A stretch of DNA of 64,000 nt from Calliopsis andreniformis (taxonomy: Eukaryota; Arthropoda; Insecta; Hymenoptera; Andrenidae). How positions within the stretch are numbered: the stretch's first letter is position 1; every line of letters begins with the position of its first letter. Made by a program: the position numbers and the translations under genes. The DNA lies in the NCBI RefSeq assembly GCF_051401765.1, contig NW_027480438.1, positions 5,146,001-5,210,000 on the forward strand, given 5' to 3'. Of the stretch, positions 26,541-38,700 are shown in pieces. Below the pieces are notes generated by a model. It did not search any database. It was not told where the DNA came from and saw nothing but the letters and a program-made list of their open reading frames with translations.

Positions 26541-28609
26541 CCTCAGCCCTCAATCCTCAAACCTCAATCCTCAATACTCAATCTTCAATCCTCAATCCTC
26601 AATCCTCAATCCGTAATCCTCAATCCTCAGTCATCAATCCTCAATCCTCAATACTCAATCGTCAATCCTCAGTCCTCAATTCTCAATCCTCAATCCTCAA
26701 TCATCAATGCTCAATCTTCAATCCTCAATCCTCAATCCTCAATCCTCAATCCTCAATCATCAGTCATGAATACTCAATCTTCAAAACTCAATCCTCAATC
26801 CTCAATCCTCAACGCTCAGTCCTCAATCATCAATGGTCAATTTTCAATCCTCAATCCTCAATCCTCAATCCTCAATCCTCAATCATCAGTCATGAATACT
26901 CAATCTTCATAACTCAATCCTCAATCCTCAATCCTCAATCCTCAATCTTCAATCCTCAATACTCAAACTTCGATTCTCAAACCTCAATCTTCAATCCTCA
27001 ATACTCAATCCTCAATCCTCAATACTCAACCATCAATCCTCAATTCTCAATACTCAATAGAATATCCTGAATTCTCAGTATTCAATACTCAAACCTCAAT
27101 CCTCAACCCTCAGCCCTCATCCTCCATCCTCAATCCTCAATCCTCAAACCTCAATCTTCAATCCTCAATACTCAATCTTCGATTCTCAATCCTCAATCCT
27201 CAATCCTCAATCCCCAATCCACAATCTTCAATCCTCAATCCTCAATCCTCAATCCTCAATCCTCAACCCTCAATCATGAATGCTCAATCTTCAATCCTCA
27301 ATCCCCAATCCTCAATCCTCAATCCTCAATCATCAGTCATGAATACTCAATCTTCATAACTCAATCCTCAATCCTCAATCCTCAATCCTCTGGCCTCATT
27401 CATCAATCCTCATTCCTCAAACCTCAATCCTCAACCCTCGGTCCACATCCTCAATTCTCAATCCTCAATCCTCAATCCTCAATCTTCAATCCTCAACCCT
27501 CAATCCTCAATCCACAGTCCTCAATCCTCAATCATCAACCTTCAAATCCTCAGTACTCAATCTTCAGTGCTCAATCCGCAATCCTCAATCCTCAATCGTC
27601 AATCCTCATTCTTCAATCCTCAATACCCAATCCTCAATCGTCAATCCTCAATCCTCCATCCTCAATTCTCAATCCTCAATCCTCAGTCCTCAGTCCTCAA
27701 ACCTCAATCCTCAACCCCCAGCCCTCATCCTCAATCCTCAATCATAAATCCTCATTCATCAATCTTCAACCCTCAATACTCAGTCTTCAATCCTCAATCC
27801 TCAATCCTCAATCTTCAATCCTGAATACTCAATCTTCAATCCTCAATACTCGATCTTCAATCCTCAACCCTCAATCCTCAATCAACAATCCTCAATCCTC
27901 AATCATCAACATTCAATCCTCAATACTCAATCTTCAATCCTCAAACCTCAATCCTCAATTGTCAATCCTCATTCTTCAATCCTCAATACCCAATCCTCAG
28001 TCCTCAATCCTCAATCCTCCATCCTCAATTCTCAATCCTCAATCCTCAAACCTAAATCCTCAATCGTCAATCTTCTATCCTCAATACTCAGTCTTCAATC
28101 CTCAATCCTCAATCCTCAATCCTCAATCCTCAATCCTCAATCATCAAACCTCAATCTTCAATACTCAATCCTCAATCCTCGATCATCAATCCTCAATACT
28201 CAATCTTCAATCCTCAATCCTCAATCCTCAATCCTCAACCCTCAGTCATCAATCCTCAATCCACAATACTCAATCGTCAATACTCAATCGTCAATCCTCA
28301 GTCCTCAATTCTCAATCCTCAATCCTCGTTCCTCAAACCTCAACCCTCAACCCTCAGTCCTCATACTCAATTCTCAATCCTCAATCCTCAAACCTCAATC
28401 CTCATTCTTCAACCCTCAATCCTCAATACTCAACCATCAATCCTCAATTCTCAATACTCAATTCTCAATACTCAATAGGATATCCTGAATTCTCAGTATT
28501 CAATACACAAACCTCAATCCTCAACCCTCAGCCCTCATCCTCCATCCTCAATCCTCAATCCTCAATCCTGAACCTTCAATCCTCAATACTCAATATTCAA
28601 TTTTCAATC
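26541..28609 (+). repeat. Heterogeneous satellite segment with three marker C copies
   Basis: Marker C recurs at 26765, 26891 and 27338, the densest cluster in the window. The first two are 126 bp (18 heptamers) apart and look like a local duplication. Marker A lies at 27060 and 28478, the latter in a GGATATCC form. 27.9-28.1 kb matches 18.4-18.6 kb. No gene. Confidence 0.75.
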
Positions 28610-30856
28610 CTCAATCCTCAATCCTCAATCCTCAATCCACAGTCATCAATCCTCAATCTTCAATACTCAATCGTCAATCCGCAGTCCTCAATCCTCAATC
28701 CTCAATCCTCGTTCCTCAAACCTCAATCCTCAACCCTCAGCCATCATCCTCAATCCTCAATCCTCGTTCCTCACTCCTCAATCCTCAATCCTGAACACTC
28801 AATCTTCAATCCTCAATACTCAATCTTCAATCCTCAACCCTCAATCCTCAATCCACAATCCTCAATCTTCAATCCTCAACACTCAATCCTCAAGCCTCAA
28901 TGCTCAATCTTCAATCTTCAACCCTGAATACTCAATCTTCAATCCTCAATACTCAATCTTCAATCCTCACACTCAATCCTCAATCCTCAATCCTCAATAC
29001 TCAATCTTCAATCCTCAATCCTCAATCCTCAATCCGCAATCCTCAATCCTCAGTCATCAATCTTCAATCCTCAATACTGAATCTTCAGTCCTCAATCCTC
29101 AATCCTCAATCGTCAATCCTCATTCTTCAATCCTCAATCCTCAATCCTCAATCCTCAATCCTCAGTCATCAACCCTCAATCCTCAATACTCAATCGTCAA
29201 TACTCAATCGTCAATCCTCGGTCCTCAATTCTCAATCCTCAATCCTCGTTCCTCAAACCTCAATCCTCAACCCTCAGTCCTCATAATCAATCCTCAATCC
29301 TCAATCCTCAAACCTCAATCCTCATTCTTCAATCCTCAATTCTCAATACTCAACCATCAGTCCTCAATTCTCAATACTCAATTCTCAATACTCATTAGAA
29401 TATCCTGAATTCTCAGTATTCAATACTCAAACCTCAATCCTCAACCCTCAGCCGTCATCCTCCATCCTCAATCCTCAATCCTCAATCCTCAATCTTCAAT
29501 CCTCAATACTCAATATTCAATTTTCAATCGTCAATCCTCAATCCTCAATCCTCAATCCACAGTCATCAATCCTCAATCTTCAATAATCAATCGTCAATCC
29601 GCAGTCCTTAATCCTCAATCCTCAATCCTCGTTCCTCAGACCTCAATCCTCAACCCTCAGCCATCATCCTCAATCCTCAATCCTCGTTCCTCACTCCTCA
29701 ATCCTCAATCCTCAATCCTCAATCCTCAATAGCCAATATCCAATCCTAGATCCTCAATCCCCAATCCTCAATCCTTAATCCTCAATCTTCAATCCTCAAT
29801 CCTCAATTCTCAATCCTCAATACTCAATCCTCAATCCTCAATCCTCAATCCCCAATCCTCAATCTTCAATCCTCAACACTCAATCCTCAAGCCTCAATGC
29901 TCAATCCTCAATCTTCAATCCTGAATACTCAATCTTCAATCCTCAACCCTCAATCCGCAAACCTCAATCCTCAATACTCAATCTTCAATCCTCAATTATC
30001 TGTCATGAATACTCAATCTTCATAACTCAATCCTCAATCCTCAATCATCAATCCTCAATCCTCAGTCCTCAACCCTCAATCCTCATTCCTCAAACCTCAA
30101 TCCTCAACCCTCAGTCCTCATCCTCAATTCTCAATTCTCAATCCTCAATCCTCAAACCTCAATCCTCAACCCTCAGCCATCATCCCCAGTCCTCAATCCT
30201 CGTTCCTCAATCCTCAATCCTCAATCCTCAATCCTCAATAGTCAATCTCCAATCCTAGATCCTCAATCCCCAATCCTCAATCCTTAATCCTCAATCTTCA
30301 ATCCTCAATCCTCAATTCTCAATCCTCAATACTCAATCCTCAATCCTCAATCCTCAATCCCCAATCCTCAATCTTCAATCCTCAACACTCAATCCTCAAG
30401 CCTCAATGCTCAATCTTCAATCTTCAACCCTGAATACTCAATCTTCAATCCTCAATACTCAATCTTCAATCCTCACCCTCAATCCTCAATCCTCAATCCT
30501 CAATACTCAATCTTCAATCCTCAATCCTCAATCCTCAATCCGCAATCCTCAATCCTCAGTCATCAATTTTCAATCCTCAATACTGAATCTTCAGTCCTCA
30601 ATCCTCAATCCTCAATCGTCAGTCCTCATTCTTCAATCCTCAATCCTCAATCCTCAATCCTCAATCCTCAGTCATCAACCCTCAATCCTCAATACTCAAT
30701 CGTCAATACTCAATCGTCAATCCTCGGTCCTCAATTCTCAATCCTCAATCCTCGTTCCTCAAATCTCAATCCTCAACCCTCAGTCCTCATAATCAATCCT
30801 CAATCCTCAATCCTCAAACCTCAATCCTCATTCTTCAATCCTCAATCCTCAATACT
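28610..30856 (+). repeat. Left copy of a 2.25-kb block (offset 7,844)
   Basis: Matches 36455-38700 at a constant offset of 7,844. Landmarks are CCACAGTCATC (28637/36481), CTGAACACTC (28791/36635), AATCCGCAAACC (29954/37798) and CATG of marker C (30004/37848). Inside the block, the AATGCTCAATCTTCAATC element recurs after 1,506 bp (about 28899 and 30405). Marker A copies at 29398 and 30904 are also 1,506 bp apart and share a TTAGAATATCC form found only from here rightward. Confidence 0.88.
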
Positions 30857-30975
30857 CAACCATCAGTCCTCAATTCTCAATACTCAATTCTCAATACTCA
30901 TTAGAATATCCTGAATTCTCAGTATTCAATACTCAAACCTCAATCCTCAACCCTCAGCCGTCATCCTCCATCCTC
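30055..30975 (+). repeat. First copy of a 1,302-bp-offset tandem block
   Basis: Matches 31357-32277 at an offset of exactly 1,302 (186 heptamers): CTCAGTCCTCAACCC (30061/31363), marker B (30239/31541), CTCACCCTC (30474/31776) and marker A (30904/32206). Right edge: CCTCCATCCTCAGTCC here, CCTCCATCCTCAATCC in the second copy. It overlaps the right end of the 28.6-30.9 kb block. Confidence 0.85.
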
Positions 30976-31356
30976 AGTCCTCAGTCCTCAAACCTCAACC
31001 CTCAACCCTCAGCCCTCATCCTCAATCCTCAGTCCTAAATCCTCAATCATCAATCTTCAATCCTCAATACTCAGTCTTCAATCCTCAATCCTCAATCCTC
31101 AGTCATCAATCCTCAATCCTCAATACTCAATCGTCAATCCTCAATCATCAGTCATGTATACTCAATCTTCATAACTCAATCCTCAATCCTCGATCCTCAA
31201 TCCTCAGTCCTCAATCATCAATCCTCATTCCTCAAACCTCAATCCCCAACCCTCAGTCCACATCCTCAATTCTCAATCCTCAATCCTCAATCCTCAATCT
31301 TCAATCCTCAACCCTCAATCCTCAATCCACAATCCTCAATCCTCAATCATCAATCC

Positions 31357-32277
31357 TCAATCCTCAGTCCTCAACCCTCAATCCTCATTCCTCAAACCTC
31401 AATCCTCAACCCTCAGTCCTCATCCTCAATTCTCAATTCTCAATCCTCAATCCTCAAACCTCAATCCTCAACCCTCAGCCATCATCCCCAGTCCTCAATC
31501 CTCGTTCCTCAATCCTCAATCCTCAATCCTCAATCCTCAATAGTCAATCTCCAATCCTAGATACTCAATCCCCAATCCTCAATCCTTAATCCTCAATCTT
31601 CAATCCTCAATCCTCAATTCTCAATCCTCAATACTCAATCCTCAATCCTCAATCCTCAATCCCCAATCCTCAATCTTCAATCCTCAACACTCAATCCTCA
31701 AGCCTCAATGCTCAATCTTCAATCTTCAACCCTGAATACTCAATCTTCAATCCTCAATACTCAATCTTCAATCCTCACCCTCAATCCTCAATCCTCAATC
31801 CTCAATACTCAATCTTCAATCCTCAATCCTCAATCCTCAATCCGCAATCCTCAATCCTCAGTCATCAATCTTCAATCCTCAATACTGAATCTTCAGTCCT
31901 CAATCCTCAATCCTCAATCGTCAGTCCTCATTCTTCAATCCTCAATCCTCAATCCTCAATCCTCAATCCTCAGTCATCAACCCTCAATCCTCAATACTCA
32001 ATCGTCAATACTCAATCGTCAATCCTCGGTCCTCAATTCTCAATCCTCAATCCTCGTTCCTCAAACCTCAATCCTCAACCCTCAGTCCTCATAATCAATC
32101 CTCAATCCTCAATCCTCAAACCTCAATCCTCATTCTTCAATCCTAAATCCTCAATACTCAACCATCAGTCCTCAATTCTCAATACTCAATTCTCAATACT
32201 CATTAGAATATCCTGAATTCTCAGTATTCAATACTCAAACCTCAATCCTCAACCCTCAGCCGTCATCCTCCATCCTC
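31357..32277 (+). repeat. Second copy of the 1,302-bp-offset tandem block
   Basis: Nearly identical to 30055-30975. Differences include CTAGATACTC near 31558 for CTAGATCCTC, and CTAAATCC near 32144. It leads directly into the 1,408-bp unit at 32206-33613. Confidence 0.85.
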
Positions 32278-33613
32278 AATCCTCAATCCTCAATCCTCAA
32301 TCTTCAATCCTCAATACTCAATATTCAATTTTCAATCGTCAATCCTCAATCCTCAATCCTCAATCCACAGTCATCAATCCTCAATCTTCAATAATCAATC
32401 GTCAATCCGCAGTCCTTAATCCTCAATCCTCAATCCTCGTTCCTCAAACCTCAATCCTCAACCCTCAGCCATCATCCTCAATCCTCAATCCTCGTTCCTC
32501 ACTCCTCAATCCTCAATCCTCAATCCTCAATCCTCAATAGCCAATCTCCAATCCTAGATCCTCAATCCCCAATCCTCAATCCTTAATCCTCAATCTTCAA
32601 TCCTCAATCCTCAATTCTCAATCCTCAATACTCAATCCTCAATCCTCAATCTTCAATCCTCAATCCTCAATCCTCAATTGTAAACCCTCATTCTTCAATC
32701 CTCAATACCCAATCCTCAATCCTCAATCCTCAATCCTGCATCCTCAATTCTCAATCCTCAATCCTCAGTCCTCAGTCCTCAAACCTCAACCCTCAACCCT
32801 CAGCCCTCATCCTCAATCCTCAATCCTAAATCCTCAATCATCAATCTTCAATCCTCAATACTCAGTCTTCAATCCTCAATCCTCAATCTTCAATCCTGAA
32901 TACTCAATTTTCAATCCTCAATACTCAATCTTCAATCCTCAACCCTCAATCCAAATCCACAATCCTCAATCCTCAATCATCAACATTCAATCCTCAATAC
33001 TCAGTCTTCAATACTCAATCCTCAATTCTCAATTGTCAACCCTCATTCTTCAATCCTCAATACCCAATCCTCAATCCTCAATCCTCAATCCTGCATCCCC
33101 AATTCTCAATCCTCAATCCTCAGTCCTCAGTCCTCAAACCTCAACCCTCAACCCTCAGCCCTCATCCTCAATCCTCAATCCTAAATCCTCAATCATCAAT
33201 CTTCAATCCTCAATACTCAGTCTTCAATCCTCAATCCTCAAACCTCAATCCTCAATCCTCAATCCTCAATCATCAATCCTCAATCTTCAATACTCAATCC
33301 TCAGTCCTCGATCCTCAATCCTCAATACTCAATCTTCAATCCTCAATCCTCAATCCTCAATCCTCAATCCTCATTCCTCAGTCATCAATCCTCAATCCTC
33401 AATTCTCAATCGTAAATACTCAATCGTCTATCCTCAGTCCTCAATTCTCAATCCTCAATCCTCGTCCCTCAAACCTCAATCCTCAACCCTCAGTCCTCAT
33501 ACTCAATTCTCAATCCTCAATCCTCAAACCTCAATCCTCATTATTCAATCCTCAATCCTCAATACTCAACCATCAATCCTCAATTCTCAATACTCAATTC
33601 TCAATACTCAATA
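32206..33613 (+). repeat. 1,408-bp higher-order repeat unit
   Basis: The interval between the marker A copies at 32206 and 33614 is 1,408 bp, the same as at 53.3-56.2 kb. Internal landmarks follow the same order: AATATTCAATTTTC near 32325, CCACAGTCATC near 32364, marker B at 32538, AATTGTAAACCCTC near 32677, CTGCATCC near 32737, AATCCAAATCCAC near 32949, AATTGTCAACCCTC near 33031, and CTCGTCCCTC near 33462. It continues into a more divergent stretch (33.7-34.7 kb) where the 1,408-bp period is lost. Confidence 0.8.
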
Positions 33614-34726
33614 GAATATCCTGAATTCTCAGTATTCAATACTCAAACCTCAATCCTCAACCCACAGCCCTTATCCTCCATCCTCAATCCTCAGTCCTCA
33701 ATCCTCAATCTTCAATCCCCAATACTCAATATTCAATTTTCAGTCCTCAATCCTCAATCCTCAATCCTCAATCTTCAATCCTGAATACTCCATCTTCAAT
33801 CCTAAATGCTCAATCTTCAATCCTCAACCCTCAATCCTCAATCATCAACCTTCAATCCTCAATACTCAATCTTCAGTCCTCAATCCTCAATCCTCAATCG
33901 TCAATCCTCATACTTCAATCCTCAATACCCAATTATCAATCGCCAATCCTCAATCCTCCATCCTCAATTCTCAATCCTCAATCCTCAGTCCTCAGTCCTC
34001 AAACCTCAATCCGCAACCCTCAGCCCACATCCTCAATCCTCAATCATAAATCCTCAATCATCAATCCTCAATACTCAGTCATCAATCCTCAATCCTCAAT
34101 ACTCAATCGTCAATACTCAATCGTCAATCCTCAGTCCTCAATTCTCAATCCTCAATCCTCGTCCCTCAAACCTCAATCCTCAACCGTCAGTCCTCGTCCT
34201 CAATCCTCAACTATCAATCCTCAATCCTCAATATTCAATCATCAATACTCAATCTTCGATCGTCAATCCTCAACCCTCAATCCTCAATCCTCAAACCTCA
34301 ATCCTCAGTCCTCAAACTTCAATCCTGAATCCTCAATCCTCAATCCACAATCCTCAATCCTCAATCGTCAGTCTTAAATCCTCAATACTCAATCTGCAAA
34401 CCTCAGTCCTCAATCCTCAATCCTCAATCCTCATTCTTCAATCCTCAATACCCAATCCTCAATCATCAACTCTCAATCCTCAATCCTCAATTCTCAATCC
34501 TCAATCCTCAGTCCTCAGTCCTCAAACCTCAACCCTCAACCCTCAGCCCTCATCCTCAATCCTCAGTCCTAAATCCTCAATCATCAATCTTCAATCCTCA
34601 ATACTCAGTCTTCAATCCTCAATCCTCAATCCTCAGTCATCAATCCTCAATCCTCAATACTCAATCGTCAATCCTCAATCATCAGTCATGTATACTCAAT
34701 CTTCATAACTCAATCCTCAATCCTCG
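33614..34726 (+). repeat. Satellite segment linking a 1,408-bp unit to the next block
   Basis: Starts with marker A at 33614. It carries CCACAGCCCTTATCC, CTGAATACTCCATC, CTCATACTTC, AATTATCAATCG, CTCAACTATC and CTTCGATCGTC elements in the order also found at 35.2-36.0, 42.0-42.6, 48.5-49.2, 56.2-56.8 and 58.9-59.5 kb, and ends with marker C at 34687. Satellite only. Confidence 0.75.
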
Positions 34727-36312
34727 ATCCTCAATCCTCAGTCCTCAATCATCAATCCTCATTCCTCAAACCTCAATCCCCAACCCTCAGTCCACATCCT
34801 CAATTCTCAATCCTCAATCCTCAATCCTCAATCTTCAATCCTCAACCCTCAATCCTCAATCCACAATCCTCAATCCTCAATCATCAATCTTCAATCCTCA
34901 ATACTCAATCTTCAGTCCTCAATCCTCAATCCTCAATACTCAATCTTCAATCCTCAATCCTCAATCCTCAATCCTCAATCCTCAGTCCTCAGTCATCAAT
35001 CCTCAATCCTCAATTCTCAATCGTCAATACTCAATCGTCTATCCTCAGTCCTCAATTCTCAATCCTCAATCCTCGTCCCTCAAACCTCAATCCTCAACCC
35101 TCAGTCCTCATACTCAATTCTCAATCCTCAATCCTCAAACCTCAATCCTCATTATTCAATCCTCAATCCTCAATACTCAACCATCAATCCTCAATTCTCA
35201 ATACTCAATTCTCAATACTCAATAGAATATCCTGAATTCTCAGTATTCAATACTCAAACCTCAATCCTCAACCCACAGCCCTTATCCTCCATCCTCAATC
35301 CTCAGTCCTCAATCCTCAATCTTCAATCCCCAATACTCAATATTCAATTTTCAGTCCTCAATCCTCAATCCTCAATCCTCAATATTCAATCCTGAATACT
35401 CCATCTTCAATCCTAAATGCTCAATCTTCAATCCTCAACCCTCAATCCTCAATCATCAACCTTCAATCCTCAATACTCAATCTTCAGTCCTCAATCCTCA
35501 ATCCTCAATCGTCAATCCTCATACTTCAATCCTCAATACCCAATTATCAATCGTCAATCCTCAATCCTCCATCCTCAATTCTCAATCCTCAATCCTCAGT
35601 CCTCAGTCCTCAAACCTCAATCCTCAACCCTCAGCCCACATCCTCAATCCTCAATCATAAATCCTCAATCATCAATCCTCAATACTCAGTCATCAATCCT
35701 CAATCCTCAATACTCAATCGTCAATACTCAATCGTCAATCCTCAGTCCTCAATTCTCAATCCTCAATCCTCGTCCCTCAAACCTCAATCCTCAACCGTCA
35801 GTCCTCGTCCTCAATCCTCAACTATCAATCCTCAATCCTCAATATTCAATCATCAATACTCAATCTTCGATCGTCAATCCTCAACCCTCAATCCTCAATC
35901 CTCAAACCTCAATCCTCAGTCCTCAAACTTCAATCCTGAATCCTCAATCCTCAATCCACAATCCTCAATCCTCAATCGTCAGTCTTAAATCCTCAATACT
36001 CAATCTGCAAACCTCAGTCCTCAATCCACAATCCTCAATCCTCATTCTTCAATCCTCAATACCCAATCCTCAATCATCAACTCTCAATCCACAATCCTCA
36101 ATTCTCAATCCTCAATCCTCAGTCCTCAGTCCTCAATAGTCAATCTCCAATCCTAGATCCTCAATCCCCAATCCTCAATCCTTAATCCTCAATCTTCAAT
36201 CCTCAATCCTCAGTTCTCTATCCTCAATACTCAATCCTCAAACCTCAATCCTCAATCCCCAATCCTCAATCATAAATCCTCAATCTTCAATATTCAATCC
36301 TCAATCCTCAAT
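34727..36312 (+). repeat. 1.6-kb block present three times (34.7, 41.5, 58.4 kb)
   Basis: Matches 41470-43055 (offset 6,743) and 58394-59979 (a further 16,924). All three share marker A (35225, 41968, 58892), CTTCGATCGTC, AATCTGCAAACC, CTCAATCCACAATCC near 36022/42765/59689, and marker B (36137, 42880, 59804). A close relative at 56.2-57.2 and 48.6-49.6 kb differs after CTCAGTCCTCAGTCC. The right edge here is at AATACTC near 36312; the other two copies continue with AATCCTC. Confidence 0.87.
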
Positions 36313-36454
36313 ACTCAATCCTCAGTCCTCAGTCATCAATCCTCAATCCTCAATTCTCAATCCTCAATACTCAACCATCAGTCCTCAATTCTCAATACTC
36401 AATTCTCAATACTCATTAGAATATCCTGAATTCTCAGTATTCAATACTCAAACC

Positions 36455-38700
36455 TCAATCCTCAATCCTCAATCCTCAATCCACAGTCATCAATCCTCAA
36501 TCTTCAATACTCAATCGTCAATCCGCAGTCCTCAATCCTCAATCCTCAATCCTCGTTCCTCAAACCTCAATCCTCAACCCTCAGCCATCATCCTCAATCC
36601 TCAATCCTCGTTCCTCACTCCTCAATCCTCAATCCTGAACACTCAATCTTCAATCCTCAATACTCAATCTTCAATCCTCAACCCTCAATCCTCAATCCAC
36701 AATCCTCAATCTTCAATCCTCAACACTCAATCCTCAAGCCTCAATGCTCAATCTTCAATCTTCAACCCTGAATACTCACTCTTCAATCCTCAATACTCAA
36801 TCTTCAATCCTCACCCTCAATCCTCAATCCTCAATCCTCAATACTCAATCTTCAATCCTCAATCATCAATCCTCAATCCGCAATCCTCAATCCTCAGTCA
36901 TCAATCTTCAATCCTCAATACTGAATCTTCAGTCCTCAATCCTCAATCCTCAATCGTCAATCCTCATTCTTCAATCCTCAATCCTCAATCCTCAATCCTC
37001 AATCCTCAGTCATCAACCCTCAATCCTCAATACTCAATCGTCAATACTCAATCGTCAATCCTCGGTCCTCAATTCTCAATCCTCAATCCTCGTTCCTCAA
37101 ACCTCAATCCTCAACCCTCAGTCCTCATAATCAATCCTCAATCCTCAATCCTCAAACCTCAATCCTCATTCTTCAATCCTCAATTCTCAATACTCAACCA
37201 TCAGTCCTCAATTCTCAATACTCAATTCTCAATACTCATTAGAATATCCTGAATTCTCAGTATTCAATACTCAAACCTCAATCCTCAACCCTCAGCCGTC
37301 ATCCTCCATCCTCAATCCTCAATCCTCAATCCTCAATCTTCAATCCTCAATACTCAATATTCAATTTTCAATCGTCAATCCTCAATCCTCAATCCTCAAT
37401 CCACAGTCATCAATCCTCAATCTTCAATAATCAATCGTCAATCCGCAGTCCTTAATCCTCAATCCTCAATCCTCGTTCCTCAAACCTCAATCCTCAACCC
37501 TCAGCCATCATCCTCAGTCCTCAATCCTCGTTCCTCACTCCTCAATCCTCAATCCTCAATCCTCAATCCTCAATAGCCAATCTCCAATCCTAGATCCTCA
37601 ATCCCCAATCCTCAATCCTTAATCCTCAATCTTCAATCCTCAATCCTCAATTCTCAATCCTCAATACTCAATCCTCAATCCTCAATCCTCAATCCCCAAT
37701 CCTCAATCTTCAATCCTCAACACTCAATCCTCAAGCCTCAATGCTCAATCCTCAATCTTCAATCCTGAATACTCAATCTTCAATCCTCAACCCTCAATCC
37801 GCAAACCTCAATCCTCAATACTCAATCTTCAATCCTCTATTATCTGTCATGAATACTCAATCTTCATAACTCAATCCTCAATCCTCAATCATCAATCCTC
37901 AATCCTCAGTCCTCAACCCTCAATCCTCATTCCTCAAACCTCAATCCTCAACCCTCAGTCCTCATCCTCAATTCTCAATTCTCAATCCTCAATCCTCAAA
38001 CCTCAATCCTCAACCCTCAGCCATCATCCCCAGTCCTCAATCCTCGTTCCTCAATCCTCAATCCTCAATCCTCAATCCTCAATAGTCAATCTCCAATCCT
38101 AGATACTCAATCCCCAATCCTCAATCCTTAATCCTCAATCTTCAATCCTCAATCCTCAATTCTCAATCCTCAATACTCAATCCTCAATCCTCAATCCTCA
38201 ATCCCCAATCCTCAATCTTCAATCCTCAACACTCAATCCTCAAGCCTCAATGCTCAATCTTCAATCTTCAACCCTGAATACTCAATCTTCAATCCTCAAT
38301 ACTCAATCTTCAAACCTCACCCTCAATCCTCAATCCTCAATCCTCAATACTCAATCTTCAATCCTCAATCCTCAATCCTCAATCCGCAATCCTCAATCCT
38401 CAGTCATCAATCTTCAATCCTCAATACTGAATCTTCAGTCCTCAATCCTCAATCCTCAATCGTCAGTCCTCATTCTTCAATCCTCAATCCTCAATCCTCA
38501 ATCCTCAATCCTCAGTCATCAACCCTCAATCCTCAATACTCAATCGTCAATACTCAATCGTCAATCCTCGGTCCTCAATTCTCAATCCTCAATCCTCGTT
38601 CCTCAAACCTCAATCCTCAACCCTCAGTCCTCATAATCAATCCTCAATCCTCAATCCTCAAACCTCAATCCTCATTCTTCAATCCTCAATCCTCAATACT
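36455..38700 (+). repeat. Right copy of the 2.25-kb block at 28.6-30.9 kb
   Basis: Offset 7,844, with scattered single-base changes: AATACTCACTC near 36776, CTCAATCATC near 36862, CTCTATTATC near 37835, and CTTCAAACCTCACC near 38310. At 38700 it jumps from CTCAATACTCAA directly to TTTTCAATCGTC, so a marker A (30904 on the left) and its surroundings are missing. That deletion removes about 160 bp net relative to 52.8-54.2 kb. Confidence 0.88.
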
